Shown piece after piece: positions 7,087-16,761 of a DNA stretch of 38,809 bases; positions within the stretch are counted from its first letter, which is position 1; every line of letters starts with the position of its first letter. The notes under the pieces are model-generated. The model saw only the letters and a program-made list of their open reading frames with translations. It did not search any database and had not been told where the DNA came from. The stretch is from an uncultured Mycoplasmatota bacterium (lineage in GTDB: Bacteria; Bacillota_I; Bacilli_A; RF39; UBA660). The DNA lies in assembly GCA_900546055.1 (NCBI GenBank), contig URBG01000011.1:1-38809 (forward strand), read 5' to 3'. The position numbers and the translations under genes are program-made.

Positions 7087-7853
7087 TGTTTCACGTGAAA
7101 CATTATTCATATTTGTATATTTTCGGGATTAAAGTGAGGTTTTGTGGGTTTAGTCGGGCTAAAAAATAACATATAGCAAAGTTTCACGTGAAACATAGTT
7201 TAATAGTTAATAAAACGTAAATATGATTGTTAACAATTGTTATTTATTCCGGCAAAGCTTATTCCATCATTTAATAACGACACCTTCACTACATCACGAA
7301 AGTTATCCACATTTTTTTATTGTTTGAGCCTGTTTTTTTATGTTTCACGTGAAACATTATATGTTTTTCTCTACTTTTTGATAGATTATTTACACAAAAA
7401 AATATAAGATTGGAACTTTATTGTCTAAAAACAAAATATAATTTGAAGATAGTTTCACGTGAAACATAAAATGATTTTAAATAAAAAATATAAATTGTGT
7501 AATACTTACACTACAGTTGTTAAGAAAATTTTAAAACTATTTTTGTTAAAGCAGCCGCTCCCTTTTCCACACTTTTTTTATTAAAAAATACTGTTTAAAG
7601 TATTTAATTAGTTTAAAACATCTTCATACAATGTTTCACGTGAAACATTGGGTTCATTAATTGGCATTAATTATTAAATAACATAACTATTGTAGTTAGT
7701 ATTGTAAATAATACACCGTTAGAAATGTTATTAATAACTGTATAGTCTATTTTCTATACTATTCGATGATTTTAGTGATTTATTAAATACTATAGCTTAG
7801 ATGTTTCACGTGAAACTATATAATTTTTGTACTCCAATGTTTCACGTGAAACA
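7087..7853. repeat. Cluster of seven parS centromere sites
   Basis: Seven copies of the palindrome TGTTTCACGTGAAACA, the parS site bound by Spo0J/ParB in Firmicutes, lie at 7087, 7180, 7341, 7451, 7632, 7802 and 7838 (16 bases each). Those at 7087, 7341, 7632 and 7838 are perfect; those at 7180, 7451 (A for the first T) and 7802 (T for the last A) differ at one end base. Spacings are 93, 161, 110, 181, 170 and 36 bases, not regular. The interval 7,060-7,870 contains no convincing ORF; it is AT-rich DNA between the SRP RNA gene and the end of gyrA, about 9 kb left of oriC. No other parS was found elsewhere in the window. Confidence 0.95.
7303..7311 (+). promoter_or_regulatory. Perfect DnaA box inside the parS cluster
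   Basis: TTATCCACA, identical to the consensus DnaA box, lies between the parS sites at 7180 and 7341 with no promoter or gene nearby. A degenerate TTTTCCACA is present near 7563. Confidence 0.6.
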
Positions 7854-7873
7854 TAGCTGTAATTTCATCAAGT

Positions 7874-7900
7874 AAAAAGATATACCTATTTTGGTATATC
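7874..7900 (-). terminator. Intrinsic terminator of gyrA
   Basis: GATATACC (7879-7886) pairs with GGTATATC (7893-7900) around a six-base loop. On the minus strand it is followed by TTTTT (7878-7874). The hairpin includes the gyrA stop codon. Confidence 0.8.
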
Positions 7901-10351
7901 CTCTTCGGTAGTAATCTCTAGTTCCTCTTCATCTTCTTCTTTGAATATTAGAGCCACATTACTAACCATTTGTTCTTCTTTTAAGTTTATTAATCTAACA
8001 CCCTGAGCTACACGCCCGGTTGTTGACACTTGGGCAACAGATAATCTAATGATCATTCCGCTATTAGTAATTATCATTAAATCTTCATCACCATTGACTA
8101 ATTTAAAGGCTACAATGTTACCATTTTTTTCAGTAATATTTAATCCTTTAACTCCTTTGCTACCTCTATGTGTCATTCGATATTCAGTAGCATTGGTACG
8201 TTTTCCATAACCTTTTTCTGTTACTACTAAAACTTCCTGACCTGGATTAGCAATTTCACAGCCAACGCAGATTCCATCACCTAAATCTATTCCTTTAACC
8301 CCGGCAGCGGTTCTTCCCATGATTCTAATCTCTGTTTCGTCAAATCTAATCATACGACCATTTGATGAAGCAATTATTATTTCATTGTTCCCTATTGTTT
8401 TATCCACAGAAATTAATTCATCGTTGTCTTTTAATGATATAGCTATTTTACCATTTGATCTGATGTTTTCAAATTCTGATAGAGCTGTTCTCTTAACAAT
8501 ACCATTTTGTGTACAGAAGACAATATTACCTTCTTTTTCTTCAGAATTTATTTTAAGCATAGCTTTTACTGTTTCTTCTTTTTCTAGTGGTAGTAAGTTA
8601 ACAATAGGTAAACCTTTTGATTGCCTACTGAATTCTGGCACTTCATATCCTTTAACACGATACACTTTACCTTTATTAGTAAAGAACATGATGTAATCAT
8701 GAGTAGTCATAGAAATTAAGTTTTCCACAAAATCTTCTTCGTTTGTGGTCATTCCTTTTATTCCTACTCCTCCTCTATTCTGCGTTTTGTAGTTTTCGCT
8801 AAGCATACGTTTAATATACCCTTTGTTTGTTAGCGTAATGACAATGTTTTCGACTGGTATTAATGATTCATCTTCAATATAGTCAATAGCAGTCATATCA
8901 ATATTGGTTCTTCTATCATCACTATATTTATCTTTTATTTCTTGCAATTCTTCTTTAATAATACCTAACACCTTTTCTTCAGATGCTAATATTTCATTGT
9001 AATATTTAATTTTTTCTAATAAATCTTTTAATTCATCTTCGATTTTTGCTCTTTCTAGACCAGTTAATCTTCTTAACTTCATTTCTAGTATAGCTGTAGC
9101 TTGAGCCTCTGATAAATTAAATCTTGATATTAATTGAGCTTGAGCGTCTTCGTCGCCGTTAGCACCTTTAATAATTTTTATTATTTCATCAATATTATCT
9201 AAAGCTATTTTTAAGCCTTCCAAAATGTGAACACGTTTTTCGGCTTTGTTTAAATCAAATCTCGTTCTTCTAATTATTATTTCTTTTTGATAATCTATAT
9301 ATTTAGAAATTATATCTCTTAAGCCTAATGTTTTTGGAACACCATTATCAAGCATTAATAATGTAATACCATAATTTGTTTGAAATCCGGTATGTTTATA
9401 TAAATTATTTAAAACAATTTGCGCATTTGCATCTTTCTTTAAAGTTATTGTTATCTTAATACCATTTTTTAGATCTGTATGGTAATCTGAAATTCCTTCA
9501 ATAGTTTTATTATGAACTAATTCTGCTACTTTATTTTTTAAGTCAGAAGTATTTGTTCCATATGGTACTTCATCAATTATTATATATTGGCGTCCATTTT
9601 TTTCTTCAATTGTCGCTTTACTTCTTAATGTTATTGTTCCTTTACCTGTTTCATAGGCTTTTTTGATGCCACTATTTCCTAAAATGGTAGCCCCAGTTGG
9701 AAAATCAGGTCCCTTTATATACTGCATTAATCCTACTGTATCGATATCTTGATTATCAATATAAGCAATACATCCATCAATAACTTCACCTAGGTTATGT
9801 GGAGGAATATTAGTAGCCATACCAACAGCAATTCCCATAGTACCATTTACTAGGACACTAGGAAATCTTGAAGGTAAAACGGTTGGCTCTTTTCTTGTTT
9901 CATCATAATTTGGTTCAAAATCAACAGTATCTTTATTAATATCACGAAGTAATTCTAAAGATATTTTTGATAAACGTGACTCTGTATAACGCATGGCAGC
10001 GGCTCCATAACCTTCAATATTACCAAAGTTTCCATGGCCATCTACTAGCATATAACGATAACTAAAATCTTGGGCCATACGCACCATGGCTTCATATATA
10101 CTTGAATCACCATGTGGATGGTAGTTACCCATTACTTCTCCGACAGTTTTTGCACTTTTTTTATGAGGTTTATCTGGCGTGTAACCTGATTCATACATCG
10201 AATATAAAATTCGGCGGTGAACTGGTTTTAACCCATCTCTTAAATCAGGCAAAGCACGTGCCATGATAACACTCATCGAATAATCTAAAAATGAACTTTC
10301 TATTTCATTTACTATGTTATTTTCTTCTAATCTATCTTTACTATGGTCCAT
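7886..10351 (-). CDS. gyrA: DNA gyrase subunit A
   Basis: Breakage-reunion subunit of gyrase, forming A2B2 with GyrB to introduce negative supercoils. The catalytic tyrosine is Y122 (GAAAMRYTESRL), the quinolone-determining region HPHGDSSIYEAM has Ser83 and Glu87 (E. coli numbering), a wild-type Firmicute pattern, and the C-terminal beta-pinwheel contains the GyrA-box QNRGGVG, which separates it from ParC. At 821 residues the length is normal; the tail is very acidic (EEDEEELEITTEED). The start at 10351 follows GGAGGTGAATT. It lies ten bases after gyrB, so the two form an operon with recF. Confidence 0.98.
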   Translation of the reverse strand: MDHSKDRLEENNIVNEIESSFLDYSMSVIMARALPDLRDGLKPVHRRILYSMYESGYTPDKPHKKSAKTVGEVMGNYHPHGDSSIYEAMVRMAQDFSYRYMLVDGHGNFGNIEGYGAAAMRYTESRLSKISLELLRDINKDTVDFEPNYDETRKEPTVLPSRFPSVLVNGTMGIAVGMATNIPPHNLGEVIDGCIAYIDNQDIDTVGLMQYIKGPDFPTGATILGNSGIKKAYETGKGTITLRSKATIEEKNGRQYIIIDEVPYGTNTSDLKNKVAELVHNKTIEGISDYHTDLKNGIKITITLKKDANAQIVLNNLYKHTGFQTNYGITLLMLDNGVPKTLGLRDIISKYIDYQKEIIIRRTRFDLNKAEKRVHILEGLKIALDNIDEIIKIIKGANGDEDAQAQLISRFNLSEAQATAILEMKLRRLTGLERAKIEDELKDLLEKIKYYNEILASEEKVLGIIKEELQEIKDKYSDDRRTNIDMTAIDYIEDESLIPVENIVITLTNKGYIKRMLSENYKTQNRGGVGIKGMTTNEEDFVENLISMTTHDYIMFFTNKGKVYRVKGYEVPEFSRQSKGLPIVNLLPLEKEETVKAMLKINSEEKEGNIVFCTQNGIVKRTALSEFENIRSNGKIAISLKDNDELISVDKTIGNNEIIIASSNGRMIRFDETEIRIMGRTAAGVKGIDLGDGICVGCEIANPGQEVLVVTEKGYGKRTNATEYRMTHRGSKGVKGLNITEKNGNIVAFKLVNGDEDLMIITNSGMIIRLSVAQVSTTGRVAQGVRLINLKEEQMVSNVALIFKEEDEEELEITTEEDIPK

Positions 10352-10361
10352 AATTCACCTC

Positions 10362-12287
10362 CTAAACGTCCAAATTCTGCGCATATGTTGCGTTTTCTTC
10401 AATAAATTTTCTTCTTGGCTCTACTTCTTCTCCCATTAATTTTGAGAAAGATTCATCTGCAGCGATAGCATCATCAACAGTTATCTTTCTTAAAATTCGA
10501 CTATTAATATCCATGGTTGTTTCGTTTAATTCATCAGCATCCATTTCACCTAAACCTTTCATACGCATAATATCGTATTTAGTGTTTGGGTTTAAAGATG
10601 CTAAATAAGAATCTCTTTCTTCTTCATTTAAAACATATTTTATTGTTTTACCATGTTTTATACAAAATAATGGAGGCTGTGCAGCATAAACATGACCAGC
10701 TTCGACAATTGGTCTAAAGAAACGATAAAATAAAGTAAGTAATAAAACTCTAATGTGAGATCCATCAACGTCGGCATCGGTCATAATAATAATTTTATGG
10801 TATCTTAACTTTTTCAAATCAAAGTCTTCACCAATTCCTGTGCCGAAAGCTGTAATAATAGTTCTAATTTCTTCATTGCTTAAAGCACGATCCATTCTAG
10901 CCTTCTCAACATTTAAAATCTTACCTCTTAGGGGCAGAATTGCTTGGGTCATCGAATTTCTTCCTTTGATTGCTGACCCTCCAGCCGAATCTCCCTCGAC
11001 AAGGAATATTTCGCATTTTGCAGGATCTTTATCCTTACAATCAACTAGTTTTCCACCAAAATTTATAACATCTAGATCACTTTTTCTTCTTGTAAGTTCT
11101 CTGGCCTTTTTAGCAGCTACTCGTGCTCTGGCAGCAGTCATATTTTTCTCGATAATTATTTTGGCTTCATCTGGATGTTCTAGTAAATAACGTTCAAAAC
11201 CATCAGCAAATACATTATCAGCGATTTTTCTTACTTCCGAATTTCCTAATCTTCCTTTGGTTTGACCTTCAAATTGAGGATTTGGGTGTTTACAAGAAAC
11301 GATCATTGTTAATCCTTCCTTAACATCTTCTCCACTTAATGAATCATCTTTTTCCTTTAATAAGTTAGTCTTTCTCGCATAACTATTAATAATTCTAGTT
11401 AAAGCACGCTTAACGCCTTCTTCGTGGGTTCCACCATCGTGAGTATTTATGTTATTAACAAATGAATAAATACTGTCCGTATAGCCTGTATTGTATTGTA
11501 AGGCAACTTCAAATATTACATCGTTTTCTTCACCTTCTAAATGAATTATTTCACTTTGAATTGGAGTTTTATTTTTATTTAAATATCTAACATATTCACT
11601 AATGCCGCCTTCATAGTGGAAGGTTTCACCTGTGGTATCCTCATCATCACGATCGTCTCTTAAAGTAAGACTTAGGCCTTTATTAAGAAAAGCTAATTCG
11701 CGAGTTCTAACTTTTAATGTTTCATAATCATAAATATCAGTATCAAAAATTTCAGGATCCGGTTTGAAAGTAACTGTTGTTCCTGTTCTTTCTTCACTAC
11801 ATGTTCCAACTACAGTTAATTTTTGAACAGTTTTTCCACCATTTTCAAATTTTACTTCTTGAACTTCTCCATCTTTATAGACTGTTACGGTTACACTTTT
11901 TGATAAGGCATTTACAACTGAAGCTCCTACACCGTGTAATCCACCAGAGACTTTATACCCGCCTCCGCCAAATTTTCCACCAGCATGAAGAACAGTGTAT
12001 ACTGTTTCCACTGTGGATAAACCTGTTTTAGGATGAATTCCCGTTGGTATTCCACGACCATTATCTTTTACAGTTATTGAATTATCTTTATTAATAACAA
12101 TTTCAATGGCATCGCAATAGCCGGCTAAAGCTTCATCGATAGCATTATCGACAATTTCCCATACTAAATGATGGAGTCCTTTAACATCGGTGGTTCCTAT
12201 GTACATTCCTGGTCTTTTTCTTACGGCTTCTAATCCCTCTAGGACTTGAATATCCGATTCATTATAATGTTCTTTGTTTTCTTCCAT
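10362..12287 (-). CDS. gyrB: DNA gyrase subunit B
   Basis: ATPase subunit of gyrase. The GHKL ATPase domain is marked by EIVDNAIDEALAGYC (about 46-60), DNGRGIPTGIHP and GLHGVGASVVNALS; the Toprim domain by EGDSAGGSA, PLRGKILNVEKA and the metal motif DADVDGSHIR; and the C-terminal GyrA-binding tail by RYKGLGEM-like MKGLGEMDADEL. Its 641 residues match the short GyrB of Firmicutes. The ATG overlaps the recF stop by one base (TAATG), and its GAGGTGAG site lies inside the recF C-terminal codons, so translation is coupled to RecF. Confidence 0.98.
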   Translation of the reverse strand: MEENKEHYNESDIQVLEGLEAVRKRPGMYIGTTDVKGLHHLVWEIVDNAIDEALAGYCDAIEIVINKDNSITVKDNGRGIPTGIHPKTGLSTVETVYTVLHAGGKFGGGGYKVSGGLHGVGASVVNALSKSVTVTVYKDGEVQEVKFENGGKTVQKLTVVGTCSEERTGTTVTFKPDPEIFDTDIYDYETLKVRTRELAFLNKGLSLTLRDDRDDEDTTGETFHYEGGISEYVRYLNKNKTPIQSEIIHLEGEENDVIFEVALQYNTGYTDSIYSFVNNINTHDGGTHEEGVKRALTRIINSYARKTNLLKEKDDSLSGEDVKEGLTMIVSCKHPNPQFEGQTKGRLGNSEVRKIADNVFADGFERYLLEHPDEAKIIIEKNMTAARARVAAKKARELTRRKSDLDVINFGGKLVDCKDKDPAKCEIFLVEGDSAGGSAIKGRNSMTQAILPLRGKILNVEKARMDRALSNEEIRTIITAFGTGIGEDFDLKKLRYHKIIIMTDADVDGSHIRVLLLTLFYRFFRPIVEAGHVYAAQPPLFCIKHGKTIKYVLNEEERDSYLASLNPNTKYDIMRMKGLGEMDADELNETTMDINSRILRKITVDDAIAADESFSKLMGEEVEPRRKFIEENATYAQNLDV

Positions 12288-13399
12288 TATCTCACCTCTT
12301 CTGTGATTTGTCCGCTTTCTATTTTAATTAGTTTGGCTTTATCGATTATCTTTTGATCGATATTGCATAAATCGGTCGTAGTTATTATTACTTGCATATC
12401 ATCATCGATAAATTTTAGTAAATTATTTTTTTTCTCATTATCTAATTCACTAAAGACGTCATCTAATAAAATAATTGGACTTGTTTTCTTGTAATCTCTA
12501 AATATTTGAATTTCTGATAGTTTAAGCGCTAATACAGCAACTCGTTGTTGGCCTTGTGATCCATAATATCTTAAATTTTCATCATCTAAATAAAATTCAA
12601 AATCATCATGATGAGGACCATAAAGAGTCGTTTTATTTTTTATTTCGCGCTCCAAATTATCATTAAAGGCCTTTAATAATTCAGTTCTTATAGTTTCTTT
12701 TTCATAATCTGCAAAATCAATTGATGGTTTATATTTAATATGAAAACCCTCTTTTGAAGCAATATCTTTAAATATCTTTGGACAAATTTTATTCAATCTT
12801 TGAATATATTTTTCTCTCATTTGGTAAATAAAGACACTTTTTTCCACAATATAATCAGTTAAAACTTTAAAGTAAGCTTCGTCTATTGGATCACCAAAAC
12901 TTATCTGTTTTAAATAATCATTGCGAATTTTCAATAATTTATTATAATCATTTAAAGTATTATAATAATTTTGCGAGATTTGACTTAACTCAAGATTTAA
13001 ATATTTTCGTCTTTCACTTGGAAATCCTTTAATTAAGTTTAAATCCTCAGAATAAAAAATGATAATATTCATTTTTTCAATGTAGCCACCTATTTTAGTA
13101 ACTGAATTATTATCAATCTTTACTTGTTTTTTGGTCTTATTTAAGATAATTTCAAGATTATAAGAAATTTCGTTTAGTATAGTTCCTTTGATGACAGCAC
13201 ATTCCTCACCACTTTTTATAAGATTCTTATCAATAAATGACCGATGGGATTTAGTAAAAGCTAAAACATAGATACTCTCCAAAAGATTTGTTTTACCTTG
13301 GCCATTATCGCCATAAATAATCGTAGTATTTTTATCTAACGAGATATCTAGGCTATCATAATTTCTAAAATTCCTGATATGTAAGTTTTTTAGGACCAT
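12287..13399 (-). CDS. recF: DNA replication and repair protein RecF
   Basis: ABC-type ATPase that with RecO and RecR directs RecA to single-strand gaps. Walker A GDNGQGKTNLLE lies at about residues 30-41, the signature region YYGSQGQQRVAVLALKLSE near 280, and Walker B/D-loop ILLDDVFSELD near 310. The 370-residue length is standard. The ATG at 13399 has AGAGGG upstream, and a TATAAT at 13480-13475 with a TTGCTT 19 bases further up offers a weakly spaced promoter. First gene of the recF-gyrB-gyrA operon. Confidence 0.97.
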   Translation of the reverse strand: MVLKNLHIRNFRNYDSLDISLDKNTTIIYGDNGQGKTNLLESIYVLAFTKSHRSFIDKNLIKSGEECAVIKGTILNEISYNLEIILNKTKKQVKIDNNSVTKIGGYIEKMNIIIFYSEDLNLIKGFPSERRKYLNLELSQISQNYYNTLNDYNKLLKIRNDYLKQISFGDPIDEAYFKVLTDYIVEKSVFIYQMREKYIQRLNKICPKIFKDIASKEGFHIKYKPSIDFADYEKETIRTELLKAFNDNLEREIKNKTTLYGPHHDDFEFYLDDENLRYYGSQGQQRVAVLALKLSEIQIFRDYKKTSPIILLDDVFSELDNEKKNNLLKFIDDDMQVIITTTDLCNIDQKIIDKAKLIKIESGQITEEVR

Positions 13400-13506
13400 G
13401 ATTTCCCTCTTTTCAATTTTGATGAGCCTTATTTCAAAAAAGTAGTTTTTGTAGTACTCCTATACTCCATATCCATTATACCACAAAATAAGCCTTTTTA
13501 AGCAAA

Positions 13507-13529
13507 AAATAAGCTATTGAAGCTTATTT
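13507..13529 (-). terminator. Intrinsic terminator of the comK-like gene
   Basis: AAATAAGCT (13507-13515) pairs with AGCTTATTT (13521-13529); on the minus strand a T run follows. The stem includes the stop codon. Confidence 0.75.
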
Positions 13530-13982
13530 CTGGTTATTTTGGCGATTTCGTAAAATTAGTAATAATTTAGTTGATCTAAATATCTGACTTTCAAAGGCAT
13601 CAAAAGATAATGGAAACATTCTTTCTTCGTCACCACTAAATTTTACTAAGACATTATTATCAATGGCTTCATATGAACTAATATGTTTAATGGCTATCCA
13701 ACAACATTCATCTAATAACGGTGACATGGTTGGAAAAAATATTAATTCATTACTTCCTTCAACGATTATTGGTAGTTTATAACACATTCCTAATAGTTTT
13801 TTACTACCTTTGGTTCGTCCTTCTAAAGTACTACCATAGTATTCACAACTTTCTCTTAAAATTTTTGATACTGGTTTGTTTACTACAAAATGTCTCCTTT
13901 CCTCTATTATTTCTGTTTTAGAGCCTTCTTTAGCTATTAAAGCACAAGTAGCATTAGTTATCTCATAGAAGTCCTCTTTCAC
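13524..13982 (-). CDS. comK: ComK-family competence transcription factor homologue
   Basis: Likely DNA-binding regulator of the ComK family. Of 152 residues, the stretch from about 35 to 140 follows Bacillus ComK closely in motif order: SCEYYGSTLEGRTKGSKKLL, then KLPIIVEGSNELIFFPTMSP, then CCWIAIKHI and FDAFESQIFRS. In Bacillus ComK turns on DNA-uptake genes. Bacillus ComK is about 190 residues; the missing C-terminal ~40 are the part involved in control by MecA, so turnover may differ here. The start is a GTG at 13982 with a strong AAGGAGG site. It stands alone between dnaN and recF, where Bacillus has yaaA. A repeat of ATCGAT separated by four bases lies just upstream (about 14000) and could be an operator. 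Family assignment is good; whether it controls competence here is inference. Confidence 0.78.
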   Translation of the reverse strand: MKEDFYEITNATCALIAKEGSKTEIIEERRHFVVNKPVSKILRESCEYYGSTLEGRTKGSKKLLGMCYKLPIIVEGSNELIFFPTMSPLLDECCWIAIKHISSYEAIDNNVLVKFSGDEERMFPLSFDAFESQIFRSTKLLLILRNRQNNQK

Positions 13983-14122
13983 TGGCTCTCCTCCTTCTAA
14001 TCGATAATAATCGATGTGTCTCTTATACTCTTTTTAGTTGTCGATTTTTATCAATATTTGTCGGAAAGTTAATTTTTTTGTAAAAAAATATTAATTTTAT
14101 GGTGGAAAATTCGATTTAGACT

Positions 14123-14150
14123 TAAAAAAAGAACTTTTTAATAAGTTCTT
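14123..14150 (-). terminator. Intrinsic terminator of dnaN
   Basis: AAGAACTT (14129-14136) pairs with AAGTTCTT (14143-14150); on the minus strand the hairpin is followed by a run of seven T. It overlaps the dnaN stop codon. Confidence 0.8.
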
Positions 14151-15259
14151 ATTGGTAAAATTAATTGAATCAAATCATCACTTTCGGGATTTTTGATAAT
14201 TATTGGTTTAAATTCACCATTAAATAATAATTCTATTTCATCTGATTCAAGTACGCGAATTGAATCTAACATGAATTTTGAATTGAAGGCAATTTTAATA
14301 TCTTCTTCATTATTTTTTTCCACAGTGATCTTTTCTTCGACATTTCCGATTTCTGGAATATTTGAGGAAATGATTACTGTTTCGCCCTTACTTTCTAATT
14401 TAATAGTGTTTTTATCACTTTCGTTTGTTAGTAATGATGCTCTATCAATAGCACTGAAGAAGTCCATTAATTTTACTTGCATCGTTAAATTGAATTCCTC
14501 AGGGATTAATTTAGAGGTATCTGGATAAGTTCCACTTATTAATCTAGTCATCATGGTTATTTGGTTAAATTTAAAGATAACTTTGTTATTGAAAATATGC
14601 ATTTCTAATGCTTCTTCATCTTCACTCATTAATTTAACTAATTCTAAAAGGTTTTTAGTTGGAATAATTATATTAATGTTTTCACTTACTTCGTTATCAA
14701 GGGTTATTTTTTTAATTGCTAAACGGTAAGAATCAGTGGCTGTACATTCCATAATACTTTTTTCTAATTTAAAGTTAATTCCTGTTAAAACAGGTCTTGA
14801 TTCTCCTGTGGAAGTTGCAAATGAAGTTTGATTTATAATAGTTTTAAATACTTTTTGATTTAAAACAACTGGATCTTTACGATATTCTAATTCTAGATCT
14901 GGAAATTCATTTGGATTACTACAATTTAAATTAAATGATGAATTTTTAGTGGTTATATAAATTTTAGAATCTATTACTTCCTCGATGTTTATTATTTCAT
15001 CTGGTAGTTTTCTAACGATGTCATAGATATAACGTCCTGATACAACGATTTCTCCACAGTTATCAATGTTTTCTATATCTTCTTTGGAAATAAATGTTTT
15101 AATAGCTATTTCATTGTCAGTACTCATTAAATATAATCCTTCTGTGGTTAATTCAAATTTAATACAGTTTAAAATAGGTCTTAAATTTTTAGTTGATATG
15201 CCTTTTATAACATAGTTTAAATGTTCTAAAAGAATTGTTTGTTTTATTTCTAATTTCAT
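14138..15259 (-). CDS. dnaN: DNA polymerase III subunit beta (sliding clamp)
   Basis: Ring-shaped processivity clamp of the replicative polymerase. The 373 residues form the usual three clamp domains. Recognisable points are GIVVSGRYIYDIVRKLP-like GEIVVSGRYIYDI near 87, the ATSTGESRPVLTGINF segment near 148 and the C-terminal LILPIRTY, the standard ending of Firmicute beta clamps. AAGGAGAAATTAATT precedes the ATG at 15259. It lies 152 bases downstream of dnaA, the intergenic region holding further DnaA-box-like sites, and ends at its own terminator before comK. Confidence 0.97.
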   Translation of the reverse strand: MKLEIKQTILLEHLNYVIKGISTKNLRPILNCIKFELTTEGLYLMSTDNEIAIKTFISKEDIENIDNCGEIVVSGRYIYDIVRKLPDEIINIEEVIDSKIYITTKNSSFNLNCSNPNEFPDLELEYRKDPVVLNQKVFKTIINQTSFATSTGESRPVLTGINFKLEKSIMECTATDSYRLAIKKITLDNEVSENINIIIPTKNLLELVKLMSEDEEALEMHIFNNKVIFKFNQITMMTRLISGTYPDTSKLIPEEFNLTMQVKLMDFFSAIDRASLLTNESDKNTIKLESKGETVIISSNIPEIGNVEEKITVEKNNEEDIKIAFNSKFMLDSIRVLESDEIELLFNGEFKPIIIKNPESDDLIQLILPIRTY

Positions 15260-15411
15260 AATTAATTTCTCCTTTTATTTATTATTTTTATAAGTATATT
15301 TTTATTATTGTTGTGGATTGTGTGGAAAAGTGACTTTTTCCTTTTAATTATAACTTAAATTGGATATTATAGCTTGTTCAAAAGCTGTGGATTAAAATAA
15401 TTTTTCCCCTA
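15260..15411. promoter_or_regulatory. dnaA-dnaN intergenic region with DnaA-box-like sites
   Basis: Three near-consensus DnaA boxes in the same orientation: TGTGGATTG (15312-15320), TGTGGAAAA (15321-15329, directly adjacent) and TGTGGATTA (15386-15394). Two minus-strand TATAAT sequences (15371-15366 and 15352-15347) could serve dnaN but lack convincing -35 boxes. In Bacillus this interval also carries DnaA boxes and, with the region upstream of dnaA, forms a bipartite origin. Confidence 0.6.
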
Positions 15412-16755
15412 CTATCTTATTTGAGCGACAATTTTTGTGATTTCATCTTCAAGGTTTTTATCTTTAGTAAGTTCTCTTTTTATTTTATCAACGGAATGCA
15501 TTACTGTAGTATGGTCCTTTCCACCAAATTCACTACCAATCTTTGGTAATGATTCTTTTAAATATATTCGGCAAATATACATTCCAATTTGTCTTGGAAC
15601 GGCAATTTTAGAAAGTCTTTTCTTTCCTTTAATATCTTCTGGAGTTATATTATAGTTTTTAGCTACTATTTGAATTACTTTATCGATTTTATTTTTTGAA
15701 ATAATAGCTTTACCAATATAATCTTTTAAAGCTTCAATGGCTAAATCGATGGTAATTTCAGAGCCATTCATAATAGTTGCATACGCAAATACTCTAGTAA
15801 GAGCGCCTTCCAGCTTTCTTATATCAGTGGTACAATTACTTGCAATATATTCTTTAACTTCCTCTGGAACATAGCTACTGATCCCTTGGGCTTCTATTTT
15901 TTTATCAAGAATTGCCATACGAAGTTCAAAATCTGGTGGAAGAATGTCAATTGTTAATCCCCAATTGAATCTTGTTCTTAAACGATCTTCTAGTTTTTTT
16001 AGATCGTCTGGAGATCTATCCGATGAAATAATTATTTGTTTATTTTTTGTGTGTAGTTCATTAAAGGTGTTGAAAAACTCTTGCTGCGTTTTATTAGCTA
16101 TTTCTAAGTATTGAATATCATCAATCATAAGGACATCGATGTCACGATACTTACGTTTAAAATTATCCACAGCTTTAAAATTGTTATCGTTTTTTCGATA
16201 CAGACTTAAAAAATCATCAACGAATTTTTCACTGGTCACATAACGGACTTTTTTATTAGAATTTGAGGTTATATAATTCCCGATTGCATGCATTAAGTGA
16301 GTTTTGCCAAGGCCACTGCTTCCGTAGATGAATAACGGATTATACATGCTTCCTGGTCTTTCGGCCACGGCAACGCCTATTGCTTTAGCAAATTTATTAC
16401 TTTCGCCGGAAATAAAATTTTCAAATGTATATTTGTTATCTAATCCACTTTCGAAAATAGCATCATCATTTTCTTTTATAATAGCAATTTCTTCATTTTC
16501 TTCAGTGTGTTCCCCTACTGTTACATATTCAAAGTTAAAGATGGAACCAGTGACTTCCATAAATGTTTCTTTAATAATGTCACTATAGTTTTCTTTTAGA
16601 TGTTTTTTATGAACGTCTAATGGAACTTCAACTAAAGCAATTTCTTCATTTAATTTAATAAGCCGAGTGTCTTTAAACCATGTTTGAAATAAAACTGGCT
16701 TTACTTTCATTTCAATTTTTTCTAAAAAGACACTCCAGATATTTTCTAAATCCAT
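15412..16755 (-). CDS. dnaA: Chromosomal replication initiator protein DnaA
   Basis: AAA+ ATPase that binds DnaA boxes and opens oriC. Domain I occupies about residues 1-85 (WFKDTRLI), an acidic linker follows, then the AAA+ core with Walker A GSSGLGKTHLMHAIGN, Walker B MIDDIQYLE and sensor motifs, and domain IV with the DNA-recognition signature GKDHTTVMHSVDKI near the C-terminus. Two ATGs are possible; the one at 16755 is preferred because GGGGG lies seven bases before it, whereas it touches the ATG at 16761. The result is 447 residues, a normal length. A perfect DnaA box lies inside its own coding region (16163-16171). Confidence 0.97.
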   Translation of the reverse strand: MDLENIWSVFLEKIEMKVKPVLFQTWFKDTRLIKLNEEIALVEVPLDVHKKHLKENYSDIIKETFMEVTGSIFNFEYVTVGEHTEENEEIAIIKENDDAIFESGLDNKYTFENFISGESNKFAKAIGVAVAERPGSMYNPLFIYGSSGLGKTHLMHAIGNYITSNSNKKVRYVTSEKFVDDFLSLYRKNDNNFKAVDNFKRKYRDIDVLMIDDIQYLEIANKTQQEFFNTFNELHTKNKQIIISSDRSPDDLKKLEDRLRTRFNWGLTIDILPPDFELRMAILDKKIEAQGISSYVPEEVKEYIASNCTTDIRKLEGALTRVFAYATIMNGSEITIDLAIEALKDYIGKAIISKNKIDKVIQIVAKNYNITPEDIKGKKRLSKIAVPRQIGMYICRIYLKESLPKIGSEFGGKDHTTVMHSVDKIKRELTKDKNLEDEITKIVAQIR

Positions 16756-16761
16756 AAACAT

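Noticed and set aside
7087..7853. CRISPR array
   Set aside because: The repeats are 16-base perfect palindromes at irregular spacing (36-181 bases) with no cas genes; they match parS.
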